Origin: Tethya wilhelma
Taxonomy: Eukaryota; Porifera; Demospongiae; Tethyida; Tethyidae
Assembly (NCBI GenBank): GCA_964030475.1
Contig: CAXIPT010000005.1
Span: forward strand, 2,542,940-2,606,939
Length of the DNA: 64,000 bases
Direction of reading: 5' to 3'
Shown here: positions 24,821-38,000 of the stretch, piece after piece
Position numbering within the stretch: the first letter of the stretch is position 1
Layout of the letters: every line of letters starts with the position of its first letter
The notes under the pieces: generated by a model
Told to the model about the DNA's origin: nothing
Seen by the model: only the letters and a program-made list of their open reading frames with translations
The model's database searches: none
Position numbers and translations under genes: made by a program

Positions 24821-27800
24821 CAACTATATCTCAAGAACGGCAGCTCCAGTCTTCAAAAGCGGCATACCAAGGTAAAATAATCGAGATTATCTAAAAAAAT
24901 TACACAAAGAATTCAACAAAAGCCTGTAGTTCCTGAGATCTGAGGCTTTTCAGCCTCTTTGAGCGCTAAGCTTCGAGGCCACACCCATAATTTTGGGGGA
25001 CGAGCCTGAGCGAGCTTCATAGCATAGACAGTTGAAGCTTAGCTACTGATATGAAATGGCCTGAGGTCCTTTTACAAAGCAACAAAAGCCTATAGTTTCT
25101 GAAATCTGAGGCTTTTTAGCCTATCTGAGCTAAGCTTCAAGGCCACACCCATTCATCCTGTTAAAATTTTGGGGCAAGCATGAGGGGCGAGCCTGAGCGA
25201 GTCCCATAGCATAGCTGCAGACCTGCTTATTGATACACACTCATCCAACTACATTATACAGAAATAACAATATAATATTAGACTACACAATAAACTGCTA
25301 TAATAATATATCAAAATTAATACCATCAAAATACTTATAAGATTCAGTATGTACCCCGCACCAAGGGTTATGCACCTTGGTGCCTTCATTTTTGTCGGTA
25401 ATGGTTGTCAATGAAAATTTTTTAGCAACAAAAATTTCCTGATCTACGGTAGATCAGCTGAAGTTCAATTCAAGTTTATGTATCAGTACCATGGAACTTG
25501 GGTCAAGCTCAGATGACCTCTGACCTTACATGTATATATCTGGATGGTGGAGATAAGCCTACTTTCTCACCAACTCAGAGAAAAGGCCAAATTCACTTTA
25601 ATAAAATTGATTATAAGCAGCTTTCTACTTTACTGTTGTGTGTTTGTTAGAACCCAATTGCTGACTGGGAATTGCTCCCTTCAGCTTAATCTGTTGCTCT
25701 GTACCTGCATCACTCTCTCAGAGTAGTACCACCCTCCTGGTCCCATACAGTCCATCCATTTCCCTCCAATTTTGGGGTCACCTGTGCTAGATGTGCCATC
25801 AATCCAGTATGGTTCTGTGATCAGAAACGGCCCAACTCCTGATCCATCGTCATTCTTGGCATTCTCGGGGTTGGCCCGGTCTCCTGTTAGTACTTGCTGC
25901 AGTGCATTTAACAGCACTTCAGTCATTTGACCTGAATATGAGCCAAATGATCCACAAGTAGTATGATTTTCTTGTCATAATTTTTTTATTCACTATACCT
26001 GGAGCTGCAGGGTGGGGAGGATTGACCTTGGCTGCCATATAGCTATAGATTTAATGTAGGTTGTTTGGCTGTATACTGGCTTGAATCTTCAGTTTTTGAA
26101 ATACCTTGAACTCTTGTTTTTAGCTTAATCAAAGCCATATATGGTCACAAGTCCAAAGGTTTGCTGACTAAGCTGCCTAGTTAGCAAATCTATAGATTGT
26201 TGTTGATTTCTGGGACCACATGGCTTACATGGCAAATAGTACAACTTGTCATTTGTGCTGAATGTGTTTAGTAGTATGTTGAGCATAATAATCTTTGTCC
26301 TGGTCATGCTGTAGATTACTCTAACAGGGGTCTTTCCTCAATGCAGTGCCATAAATTTTGTTGATACAGCAAAGTGCTTGCATATTAATTAGTATAGCAG
26401 ACTTTAGTGAGCTCAAAGTGTGGAGAAGCCTTTCCTTTAGATGTCCTACACACCTGGGTATATTGTGTGTATGATATTCTCTTGGTACTCTCCCTGTATC
26501 AAGAGGAATTGAGGCTGAAACAGCTTATTAGCATATGGAGGGGCAAAGGTCAGATTCAGTACCTACGGCATGCATGCAATACAGAGGTAGACACTCCCAC
26601 TAAGTCTCTGACTCTGAAGGCCTGCCTAGTCACAACCAGCCAGCTGGCAACCAAGCTGTGCATATCACTGCATGCCTATCCAATGAACCAGCCAACACAC
26701 ATAAAATAATAAACAAATAAACTAATTAATTTTATCAAAGCTATACACTCTTAGTGCCACGATTACTGTATCCACTAACAATGTTTTGCTTGTGTATATT
26801 ATATCATTAGAACTGTCAGCTCAGCAGCACCTATATCCTAGTCTCTGGCACATAGTACATCGTTCTTCATCGTGAGGCTTTCTGTTGTCCTCTTCCTCTT
26901 CTATTGATCCATCGTCATCACTCCTCTCTGGCCACTCCTCTCTTCCTGATTTACGTAGGTACATGGTCACGGCATACTCTGCCATATCCTCTATTGCCTC
27001 ATCGTCAAAGTGTGGGGAGACCTTTCTATTGCATGCCTTGCACTTTTGAGCAAAGTTCTGCAATATTCTCTGTTGCTTGAGGTCTATCACACACCAAGAG
27101 TGTGCTGATGTCCAGGTTCGGTCACACCCAGAGTGAACCTTGAATCGAGCCAATCCTTTTGTGCGAAAGTACCTCAAGCTCCTCTTTATCTTACTCATGT
27201 CATCACTCTCTGCATCAAAGTGTGGTCCTAGTGGTATTTCACTGGGTTCAACATCATTAACACTCATTACTTGACGTATGATTCTCCTAGAATTTGAAGT
27301 GCTCTCTCTTCTTGCTGCCATTGTAGCTACTCCTATGAGCTACTGCCAGCAATACCCGTAGCTGTATCTTGTTGATTCCAACGTTAGATTGCTCCGGTAA
27401 TTGTTCTGGTGTCTTGTGGTTATGATTCTAAGTATGCTCGTCTTCTTTGTAATTTGTGTAATTATAATATTTTGTGTATGTTGTTCACTGTTTTCAGGAA
27501 TTCGTGTGATTCTACCTAATGTTCACGTGATGTTGTTATTGTTAGTTCAACTGTAAAACTAGAACCACTGTATTGTGTATTTATGTACTTCAGAGTAAAC
27601 TGTGTGTTTTTGGGAAGTGAGTGCCAGTGCTAATGGAGAGCACACAGTTATGTGTGTGCAGCTAATTGTGCTTGTCTGTATAGTAGAACAAGAAATTCCT
27701 TTGACAGCATGCACCTGGTACATATGTAGGCCAGCACTAGTGCTGAGTTGCTAACCACACAATAACAGGAAACACCACAACTGTAGTTGGTATGCAATAG

Positions 27801-27983
27801 CCAGCCACCAGATCACCTTATGGCTCAAAATGTGGTAAATTATTTGTGCATACAAACACTTGAGAATCTAGAGTACTCTCAATTGGCCATTACTTCTGAC
27901 TGAAGGAGTCTTTTGTGTAGACATGCTTAGTCCTTATTAAGCCTCGGCGCGTGAGTATCACGTGCAGAGGGTTACGGTAGTCG

Positions 27984-28028
<45 letters not shown>

Positions 28029-28993
28029 TTTCTATTGCATGCCTTGCACTTTTGAGCAAAGTTCTGCAATATTCTCTGTTGCTTGAGGTCTATCACACAC
28101 CAAGAGTGTGCTGATGTCCAGGTTCGGTCACACCCAGAGTGAACCTTGAATCGAGCCAATCCTTTTGTGCGAAAGTACCTCAAGCTCCTCTTTATCTTAC
28201 TCATGTCATCACTCTCTGCATCAAAGTGTGGTCCTAGTGGTATTTCACTGGGTTCAACATCATTAGCACTCATTACTTGATGTATGATTCTCCTAGAATT
28301 TGAAGTGCTCTCTCTTCTTGCTGCCATTGTAGCTACCCCTATGAGCTACTGCCAGCAATACCCCGTAGCTGTATCTTGTTGATTCCAACGTTAGATTGCT
28401 CAGGTAATTGTTCTGGTGTCTTGTGGTTATAATTCTAAGTATGCTCGTCTTCTTTGTAATTTGTAATTATAATATTTTGTGTATGTTGTTCCCTGTTTTC
28501 AGGAATTCGTGTGATTCTACCTAATGTTCACGTGATGTTGTTATTGTTAGTTCAACTGTAGAACTAGAACCACTGTATTGTGTATTTATGTACTTCAGAG
28601 TAAACTGTGTGTTTTTGGGAAGTGAGTGCCAGTGCTAATGGAAAGCACACAGTTATGTGTGTGCAGCTAATTATGCTTTTCTGTATAGTATATAGAACAA
28701 GAAATTCCTTTGACAGCATGCACCTGGTACACATGTAGGCCAGCACCAGTGCTGAGTTGCTAACCACACAATAACAGGACACACCACAACTGTAGTTGGT
28801 ATGCAATAGCCAACCACTGGATCACCTTATGGCACAAAATGTGGTAAATTATTTGTGCATACAAACACTTGAGAAGCTAGAGTACTCTCAATTGGGCCAT
28901 TACTTCTGACTGTAGGAGTCTTTTGTGTAGACATGCTTAGTCCTTATTAAGCCTCGGCGCGTGAGTATCACGTGCAGAGGGTTACGGTAGTCG

Positions 28994-29044
<51 letters not shown>

Positions 29045-32000
29045 TGTTACGGGATAATGTGAAGAATGGCAGCTATATGGTCCAAACCGAAGGTACTTAC
29101 ATTCATGAATCGAAATTATCTTGAAAATGGTTGTAGAATCTTGCAAGACACTGTAGTTTCTGAGATACGAGGCTTTTGTGCTTCTCTGAACGCTTACCTT
29201 CGAGACCACACCCATCAATAACCCTCCACGTGTAGTGTGCGTTATCTAGAAGTACAGTTGCACTCAGCCTCTGGATGTGATGTGCTTGGCTCAGCGGGTG
29301 GCTTAGTTGCTTGCACAGGTAAGTAACTCAATTGATTGCAAGCTAAAATTCTGAGCTTACAAGTTAGCTGTGTCAGTGTGTTTACCAGTGAACTTCCACA
29401 TGCCAAGTTCCATATAATTTACATGATTCAGGTAGCCCATAGGTTCGCTGATAATCATAGCATTGCTCATCTGGTTCATTGTCTGTGATTTATGCTGCTT
29501 AATTACAAGTTGCAAGTGACAGAGTGCGTCGAGGCTTGTGCACCACCGGTGCCTTTATTATGGTGCAGCAGTGATTTCCTATCACTGTGGCCTTATTATG
29601 TGGAGAGCCTGCCAGAGGAATGGTGCACCTAGCCACTTGAACATGTTCATAAATGTTTCCATAGCTACTCACTATTTCCCAGAATTAGATTGTACAAACT
29701 AAGAGACAACTCAGCTAGGTCAGTCTCAGAAAAATATACACATTCTATTACTGTTAATTTACATTTACAATGTCAATAATTTGGATAGTAACTACTCCAT
29801 ATAGCTATATGTAGGTCCATACACAAAGAGTATACTGCAAAAATGTTTGTCATCACTTGGTTTCATGAGGAAGGAGAGCTTTGACTTGTTCCCATAATGC
29901 ATCGGCTTGGGGAGAATTAATGCCATATGGTCCGTAGTAGAGTCGTATGTAATCTTCCATGGTTGGATTTGGGCCAAAGATTTCATGAGCGTAACGGCGA
30001 ATGTAGCCCTACATAATGTAACATTATGTATCTTAGTTCATGTATATAGCAGCCTCAATTTATGATTTAAAAAAATATATAGATAAATGCATAATTATAG
30101 ACTTCTTGAACAGTAAAATTAACCAGGATCCTAGCCTGAACTTTTTATGTTCCCATATGTATATTGATTATTTTGCTCTGTACCTGCATCACTCTCTCGG
30201 AGTAGTACCACCCTCCTGGTCCCATGCAGTCCATCCATTTCCCTCCAATACTGGGGTCACCTGTAGTAGATGTGGCATCAATCCAGTATGGTTCTGTGAT
30301 AAAAAATGGCCCGATTCCTGATCCATCACCATTCTTAGCATCCTCAGGATTGGGCCAATTTCCTGTCAGTACTTTCTGCAGTGCATCAAATAATTCTTTT
30401 TTCATTTGACCTGAATGTGATATGAGCCAAATAATCAAGAATATATATAATAGTTGTTTTTTTGTTGTTGTTGTTTTATTTGCTATACCTGGAGCTGCTG
30501 GGTTGGGAGGGTTGACCTTGGTTTCTGCCATATCTATTGCTGCTTGTGAACTTGGTTTTATTCTTGAATTCTGCAAGATGTTGAAGTAGCACTGATTTTA
30601 CACTGGAGGGGAAAGAAGTTGGTACTGTGTAGTTGTTAGATTAAATCAAGCCTTTATATAGTGTGCCCCAAGTCTTTGCTGACTAAGCTGCATGGTTAGC
30701 AGCCCTAGTTGGCATATTCCTGTTATACCACTGTGATGACTGAACAACATGTATGATTCAGCAGAGTCAGTGGGATGACTAACAGTGGCAGAGCTGGTTG
30801 TGCATTTGAATACACTATATCTACATGCTCAGCATTGTACTAAATGCTGACCATGTATATTGTATTTTTGTCTAGTGTTTATGGAATGTTGTTGAGTATT
30901 CATGACTGTGGTTGGTTGCAATCCTGTATGTCAGAGTGTGTCAGCTCAACACAGCTTGGCCCAGACAATTGCATCAGGTGCAGATTGCTTTCCAGTGTTC
31001 ATATTATTCTATAGCAGAGAAATAGAAGTCTCAAACTAACTAAAGGTACTTAAAGGGAAAGTACCATGACAAAAACACATTTTATTTTTTTAGCTTAAAA
31101 TGGTCCTTGTGGTGTCCAGAATCCCCATGATTTTTTAAAAAATTATTGGATGGCTGGTTTAGCTGTAAATGGCACTGATTATGAGCACATTTTCAATCTT
31201 GAAAATCTACTTCCTGTTGTGGTCAAATGTGGGTGTGGTCAAACGTGACGTAATAGTAGGCATTGCAATATTTTGTGGCATGCGTGCACAGTGTAGTAAA
31301 CAGTGTATTTCTGAACAAAATGGTATACAAGTGCGTTGCAACTGGTTGTTCCAACAGCTCTATAGCAGCAGTACAACTCTGTACAAGTTTCACAAAGACC
31401 CTGAGCTAAGACATGAGTGGGAGAAACAGGTTCTACGCACCAGAGCTCACTGGAAAGCAACAGAGCACTCTTTTTTATGTAGTGAGCATTTCACAGATGA
31501 TTGTTTTGAGGCTGAGTCCACTCTTGCTGCTCAGTTTGGGATTAAGAAGAGGAAGAAGCTGAAACCTGGAGCTATTCCAACTGTATTTCCTAGGCAGTCA
31601 TCTAGCCAAGGAAATCCAAGTGCACTAGGACCTAGTCGCAAGAGACCTCGAAAAGATGAGATTGGAGTGGAAAGAGAACACAAGAGAAGTGCAGTAGAAA
31701 AGCGTGAACAGAGACAGGTACTGCACATAAGCTGGTTAGATATTCAGCTGTTCATTATGTTCAAACTATATCTTTTATAGTTGGTTCTCGATGCTTTGCA
31801 AGAAGCCTCAGATATCGATGATACACACTCCAGTTTACAACTTACAACAGAGGAATGTCAAACTGTTGGCACAGACACAACTGAGATAGTTGATCAGACT
31901 ACTGATCATCTTACTTCTACTACCATTAGGATGGTGGAATCAACTCCATCTAAAGTGTGCCGCAATGCAAAGATACAAGTGAAACCAAACCCAGTTCATA

Positions 32001-35000
32001 AGTACCCGGGATGTCGGGGTTCAGTGTAAACTACTACAATCGACTACCCTGATCGCCCATGGCCATCCTTCAAAGCACCGACACTTGTCTCACGGCTTAT
32101 TCCTCTTAGAGTATGTGACAAAACTAATGACAGCTGCAATGGAGCTTTGTAGCAATAGTCACACACCAAGACCAGTATAAAGCCCACATCACCTCCAACC
32201 CTCTGTGCATCATATGAAAGGCCATCCAAAGATCAGGCTGTTAAAGAGCACATAAGTCGATTTTCATTACCAATGTAACTCAATACAAATATCATCATAT
32301 CATTACATTATTCAGTGCAAAACATCTCATCATCAATTAAATTAAAGCTAAAGATTTGGGTATTTAAATCCTGCATACTCAGATGATGGAAACTTGTTAC
32401 GGATTGCAGTTACTGCACAACTTGGTAACACTACTCGTACGTTTCTTCCTAACTAACCCCAGCACCAACTAACTAGTTGGCGGTATGCAATGAAATGGTA
32501 GCAGTAAAGTATGCAGTTTGTATCACCCACAAATTGAGACACACTGGATCAAATCCATCATGGTTGACAATGCACTGAATATCACTTTCATTTTTTCCCT
32601 TTTTATCTATTATCCTGTCAATCTCACAACAGCACACTGATTCCCTAGTAGTAGCCATCGCCACACAGCCACCACATTGACACCTGACATAAGAGAGAGA
32701 ATATATGGCCTGACATAACACATAGTAGACTCTGCTTTGGTTATACAATCTTACCAGTCAGTATTTCCTATCCTGTCTTCATCACCTGAACTGTCATCAT
32801 CACTAATACTAGCTTCACTATCTGAAGTGTGGGAAGGTTTTTCAGGCTCATACAGATAAGGCTCCACTGTGCCTGGTACATCTTCAGCTGCTAGAGCTGT
32901 CTTCATGACTGTCATTCTCAGAGTGTCTGTCTTCATGATCGTGTTCAAAAGATGAAAAGGAGCAAGAGAGACTTAACTGGCTTGACTCATGGCTAGAATC
33001 ACTCAGTTCTTCATCTGTAGACTCAGCCATACTTGTTTACTAGTGTGCTGCCTATCAACACGCACGTTCTGTACTATTGCAAGTGCCTAAAATGACGTCA
33101 CGTTTGACCACGCCCATATTTCACCACAACAGGAAATGTTTCTAACAATGGATAATTACTGTGAAAACAAATGCAGTTTTCTGCAAGAGCATTAAACAAA
33201 AAATTTTTTTGACAAGTGACCCTTCTTCTAGGCCAAACAAGGATTGTTTTGAGCCCAAAAAATAAAATGTAATTTTTTCATGGTACCTTCCCTTTAAGGA
33301 GATGTATTTTTCGATACTTGCAAATTAAAAAAAAAGGTGTAAAACTTTTCTTGAAATACGTCTCATTTCAGAGCTCTGTGTAGCTCAATCTACACATCAA
33401 TAAAGCTTGTGCTCTGGATAGTCCTTGAACTGCAAAGGTTACACAATAGCTAAATTCTCAATCCTTAAACACTTCCATTTTAATTTTGTACTTACAATAG
33501 TGATGTGGTATGGGTCATCAAAATTTCAAGCGTTACGTGCATAGTGATGTGTGTGAAAAAAAATTTTTTTATTAGTCACTTGTTTTATGTAAGGATCCCT
33601 GTATATGATGTCACCATATTGAAAGGGCAGGTTAAAACCAAATTTTAGTTGTGTTTTGCACTTATTAAATTAAAGGAACCATGTCACTATACAACTGCTG
33701 TTTTGTCACCAAAAATAAAATGAATGATGTTTTATTGACGAACGCACAATACACATACGTACACGGAGCTAGTATCCGGACGTGGTACCCAGATCGTGGT
33801 AGAAACAAAGCAAAAAACATCACAAATGGTCATAGAACATCATATAATATCCTGTAATTACTGTGTTTGAATCTGTCCTTTTCTGAATATTAGTACCATG
33901 AGTATTATTAATATTGTTAAGCCTCGGCGCGTGCGTAGCACGTGCAGAGGATTATGGTAGTCGTTTTGTCCGTCTGTCCCATCGAAATCTCAAGAAAGAC
34001 AGCTCTAGTGAAAAAATGGATGATACTTACGTTCATAAAACAGAATGATCTTGTAAAATTACATTTTCTGCTGTCCAAAACGCTGTGGTTCCTGAGATTT
34101 GAGATTTTGTGCTTCTTTTGAGCGCTTAGCTTCGAGACCACGCCTACTAATCTAGTGTGCGTTTTCAAGAATTCAAAACTGCTGTTGCTGTTGCGTTGCC
34201 CAGTGTTTCTTGTCAAGACAGACGGGGATTAGCTGCTTGGCTAGACAGACAGGAGTTGGTCTACTTTCTATGTAAGCATATAGGGCGCATGCAAGGATTT
34301 TTACACTGTGGCCAGCCTAAGCTAGCTATAAAATAAATCAGTGCACTGAGTCACTGAGTTAGGTCCAGCATCTAGACTTTGCTATCTGACAGCAGCTGAG
34401 TATTCCATGTATGTATAATTGTAGCAAAGCTAATCTGTTTCATAATCTGTATCATGTGCTGCTTCACCACACTCAGTCACACACAGTAGCGGTATGGGCC
34501 TACTGTAGATGGATAGTTGCTGAAGTTCTCAGTGAAATACTTTTACACCGTGCATGCATATGAATGTGCTAGCTATAATTGAGTGCGCCGAGGCTTATGC
34601 ACCATCGGTGCCTTCATTTATTAAATTAATCATGATATCATGATATCATGTCACCAATTAATATGACCAACCAATGTGACCTCATTTGACCTTCATTTCC
34701 TTGATTGCTTGTTGTGTTTTAGATGACTAGATATAATTGTTTATGAGCACTGTTATTGACAAGTATTGATATTGTAATGATGTTACCAAACTGAAAATAC
34801 TTTGGCTGTTAGTATTGTGACCCTATGATACAGGACAAGTGTGGTTGAATCTAGAGGCTAGCCTCAATTGTGGTTTTACATACCAGCAAACTAAATATGT
34901 AATTTGTCTTTCTACACATCACTGTATCCTCTCTACTCCCTCCAGCCACCTGGTGCTCCCCTCTGTGTGGGTCCCTTCTCCATCTCCCCCACGGAGTTCC

Positions 35001-38000
35001 ACCTCTCTGCTGGCGCTAGCATCTCATTCACGGTGCAGTTTGAGCCATCCAATGTCGGGGAGCACCTGGAGGACTTCACCATGGCCTGTGACAATGGACA
35101 GGTCCTCACATTCACCATGAAAGGTACAGGGCACATTGTATATGGGGGGCTGTCTTAACTAGTGTGTACATAATTGTGTGTGTGCTCCATAAGTTTTGTA
35201 AACAGTAAATTTCGTGGATCAGTATCCATCCTTGAAAGTTTTAATTTTTATCTTGCTGCTCAGCTGCAAATATTAAATGTTGATGAAAGCCATCTATAAA
35301 AACTTTCTTGCTATATATACAGTTTAAGAAGTGTATGGGTGCAACCTTAGAGTCTATCTGTTACTATCCATTCTTGTAGGTATTGCTGGAAAGGTTGATG
35401 TTGGGTGTATTTTCACTGGGGAAAGCCAAGGTGGAGAGGTGACTGCCACACTGACTACCGACTCTGTTCACTTTCTCCTGGATGACTGTGATCCTGTAAT
35501 CAGTGATACTAATGAGAGTGGTCTTGAGTTGCCCCCAGTGATTGAGAGTCCCTGTGTTGAGTTCAATCCAGTCAATCCTCACACCACAGCTCAGAGAACT
35601 GTCATCATTAAGAACTTCAGGTGATTTGATGTGTATAGGAGGGTATGTAGCATGTCACATCAGACCTGTTATTGTATCCCATCAATGATCATCTCCATGT
35701 TTATTTGTCAGTCCAAACTCTCATAAGTGTGTTGGGTGTACATTTATTTGTAGCAAAATGGATCTACCATTTTCTTGGAGCTTCTATCGACCCATTACTG
35801 AACCACTCCAAGCAACCTCTGAGAATAAGGATGTCCCTCTAATAAAGCAACTTGTCCCATCCAAGCACGATGTGTTCTCTATCAAGCCTAGCAGTGGTGT
35901 TCTTTCAGCAGGAGAGGCCAAGAGGTTCTCACTAAGGTTTCACCCAACTAAGGTAGAGATTCACGTGCACACACGCAACCCCTGCACATGCCGATTTACT
36001 ATAGATACTTGCCTAACCATTTGAATTTTCATGTAGTGTAGAGAGGGAAAGTAGATATCACATGCATTATGCCAGTGAGTTCTAGTAGTTTAATGGCAGG
36101 AGCATTTGACTTGAGTTCAAAAGACCTGGGTTCAAATCTCTAGCTGCTAGATCTCAAGATTTTTTCACTCAACTGTCATATTCACAATGCATGCACTACA
36201 CATCCTTTATTGTTGCATAACGACATGTGTGTAATTGTGAGTAAAATAAAGTCCATTATTTTTTAGACTGGTTCCTTCACTGACATGGCTCACCTGGTGT
36301 TGCCTGGCATCCTCACTGACCTTGGTCTGGACCCAGCCCAGGAGGGGCTCAGGTGGCTGAGGCTGTCTCACTCTCAGGTGTCTGTGCTCTGTGTCGAGAT
36401 GAATGGAATGTCACAGGTGAGTTGGTTGGACCAGTGGTTGGGATAGGTTTGATCCTAGCATTGTTATCGTTTTTGTCTTATTTCTTGGCTCGTCTCCTAG
36501 GATTATAGCATACAGATGTCTCCTCCTGTGGTCTTGTTTGCCAGTGAGCTTCCCATTGCAAGTGAAACCAAGAAGAAAATCAAAGTATGTGGCTCTAGTT
36601 GTGCAGGAGAATGCCTTCCATTTTATGTATACCTGACTGCACTCTATTAGATGACCAACCATAGTCTGTCTGATGTGTCTTACCACTGGGATGGATATGA
36701 GAGTGATGGGCTGTGTATGTCAATGGACCCACCTTATGGCAGTATTGGTATGACATTGTTGTGGTCAAATGTGATTATTTCAGACCAGGTTAGTACGTAC
36801 TGTATTTAAATGTACACACATACCATTATTCAGAGGCATGAAAACAGATCAGTCGCGATTGTACAATTAATGGAAGACTGTATACATACGTATACTATTG
36901 ATGTACAGGAAAATTGGTCCACGGAGGATGCTGAGAGTGAAGATGACATCCCAGAAGATCTCCTGCTGGATATCATTGAAGACAATGCAATGGCCGGGTG
37001 CAGATGCGGCAGCTACGGAAGAGCACACAGCAAGCAGTGTCCCATGAATCCTCGAAACAAGTACACCAAAACTTCAGCTGACAGATACAAAAACAAGTCT
37101 TCAAAGCCTTCGCAGTCCATAGACGAGGCTAAGCCTTCCCAGTCGAAAGAGAAGCCTAAACCTTCACAGCCAACAGACGAGCCTGAACATATGCTGCCGG
37201 GAGAGGAGCCAGCCAAATCACCTACCAAACCAAAAGACGAGCAGGGGTCTTCAGATGAGGACACTGAAGCAGCGTTCAAGCCGGGAGACAGTGTGGCAGT
37301 TCACCTGCCAAGGATGAAAGGTCAACACCTCATCTGTAGAATCACGGCCATCAACGGTGGGCAGTACACTCTGTCCTGTAAGGGAGGCACCCTTTCCGAA
37401 AGATTTGCCAAGAGTCAACTCTACCAGTGGAAAGACAAAGGAGATGATATCAACTTGGACAAGTGGCGATTGAGTGAGCCCTTCTCTGTGAAGCAAGTGA
37501 CGGACGAGGATGTAGTCAGCTGTTCCTGCTCCTTGCCGCAGCATACAGACTACGTGTTGGTGGAGAGTGACGAGGACGAGCCAAACCGCGATACAGAAGC
37601 AGATGGTGCTATACGAAACCTCCTATACACGCTCTCGGCTGAAGACCTGGACACTATCCAACAGCTGTCTGGGTGGCTCAATGACAATGTCATCACGTCA
37701 AGTCAGAAGCTACTACTGCAGCACTTTCCACACGTTGGGGGCCTCCAGCCGTCCACCCTCCAAGAGGTGAGAGGGTTCGTGGTGCACAGGAGTTACTTTG
37801 TTCAAATAATAAACGTGGGCCGGGTGCACTGGTGTGTGGTGTCCAACATCGGCTGCGAGGAAAACGAAATTAACGTCTACGACACGATGTACTCTAGTGT
37901 GCAGTCATCATCGGTACCGATCGTAGCAAGCCTAGTCCTGTGCCAATCACCTAGCCTCAAGATCAACATGATCAACGTTGCCAGACAGACAAACTCCTCG

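Larger units (their letters stand above)
31054..33293. mobile_element. Kolobok-type DNA transposon (2.24 kb)
   Basis: Flanked by a TTAA target-site duplication (31050-31053 and 33294-33297). The inverted ends start AGGGAA ('agggaaagtaccatg' and its near-complement 'catggtaccttccct'), and the similarity continues for about 40 bases. TTAA target sites with AGGG termini are diagnostic of Kolobok elements, whose proteins carry THAP domains. It holds a broken THAP gene (plus) and a broken P2X7-ballast-like gene (minus). I did not recognise an intact transposase catalytic domain. Confidence 0.8.
17412..34945 (+). other. DLEC1 intron 10, a 17.5-kb intron holding other genes
   Basis: Donor GTGGGT after exon 10 and acceptor CTCCAG before exon 11; both flanking exons are in phase 0. 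It contains at least six intact protein genes or gene copies on the minus strand, one Kolobok transposon, a SINE and several HINE-like elements, each described separately. Confidence 0.8.

Noticed and set aside
26407..26709. 100-codon plus-strand frame between X2 and the 3CxxC gene
   Set aside because: No family resemblance; could be chance or an old repeat, so not called a gene.
28982..29218. Frame with a long Thr-His run
   Set aside because: The run is only the translation of a (GT)n microsatellite within a family A element.
36075..36155. Functional tRNA gene
   Set aside because: A- and B-box-like motifs exist but the acceptor stem and anticodon arm do not pair convincingly; listed as a SINE-like fragment instead.
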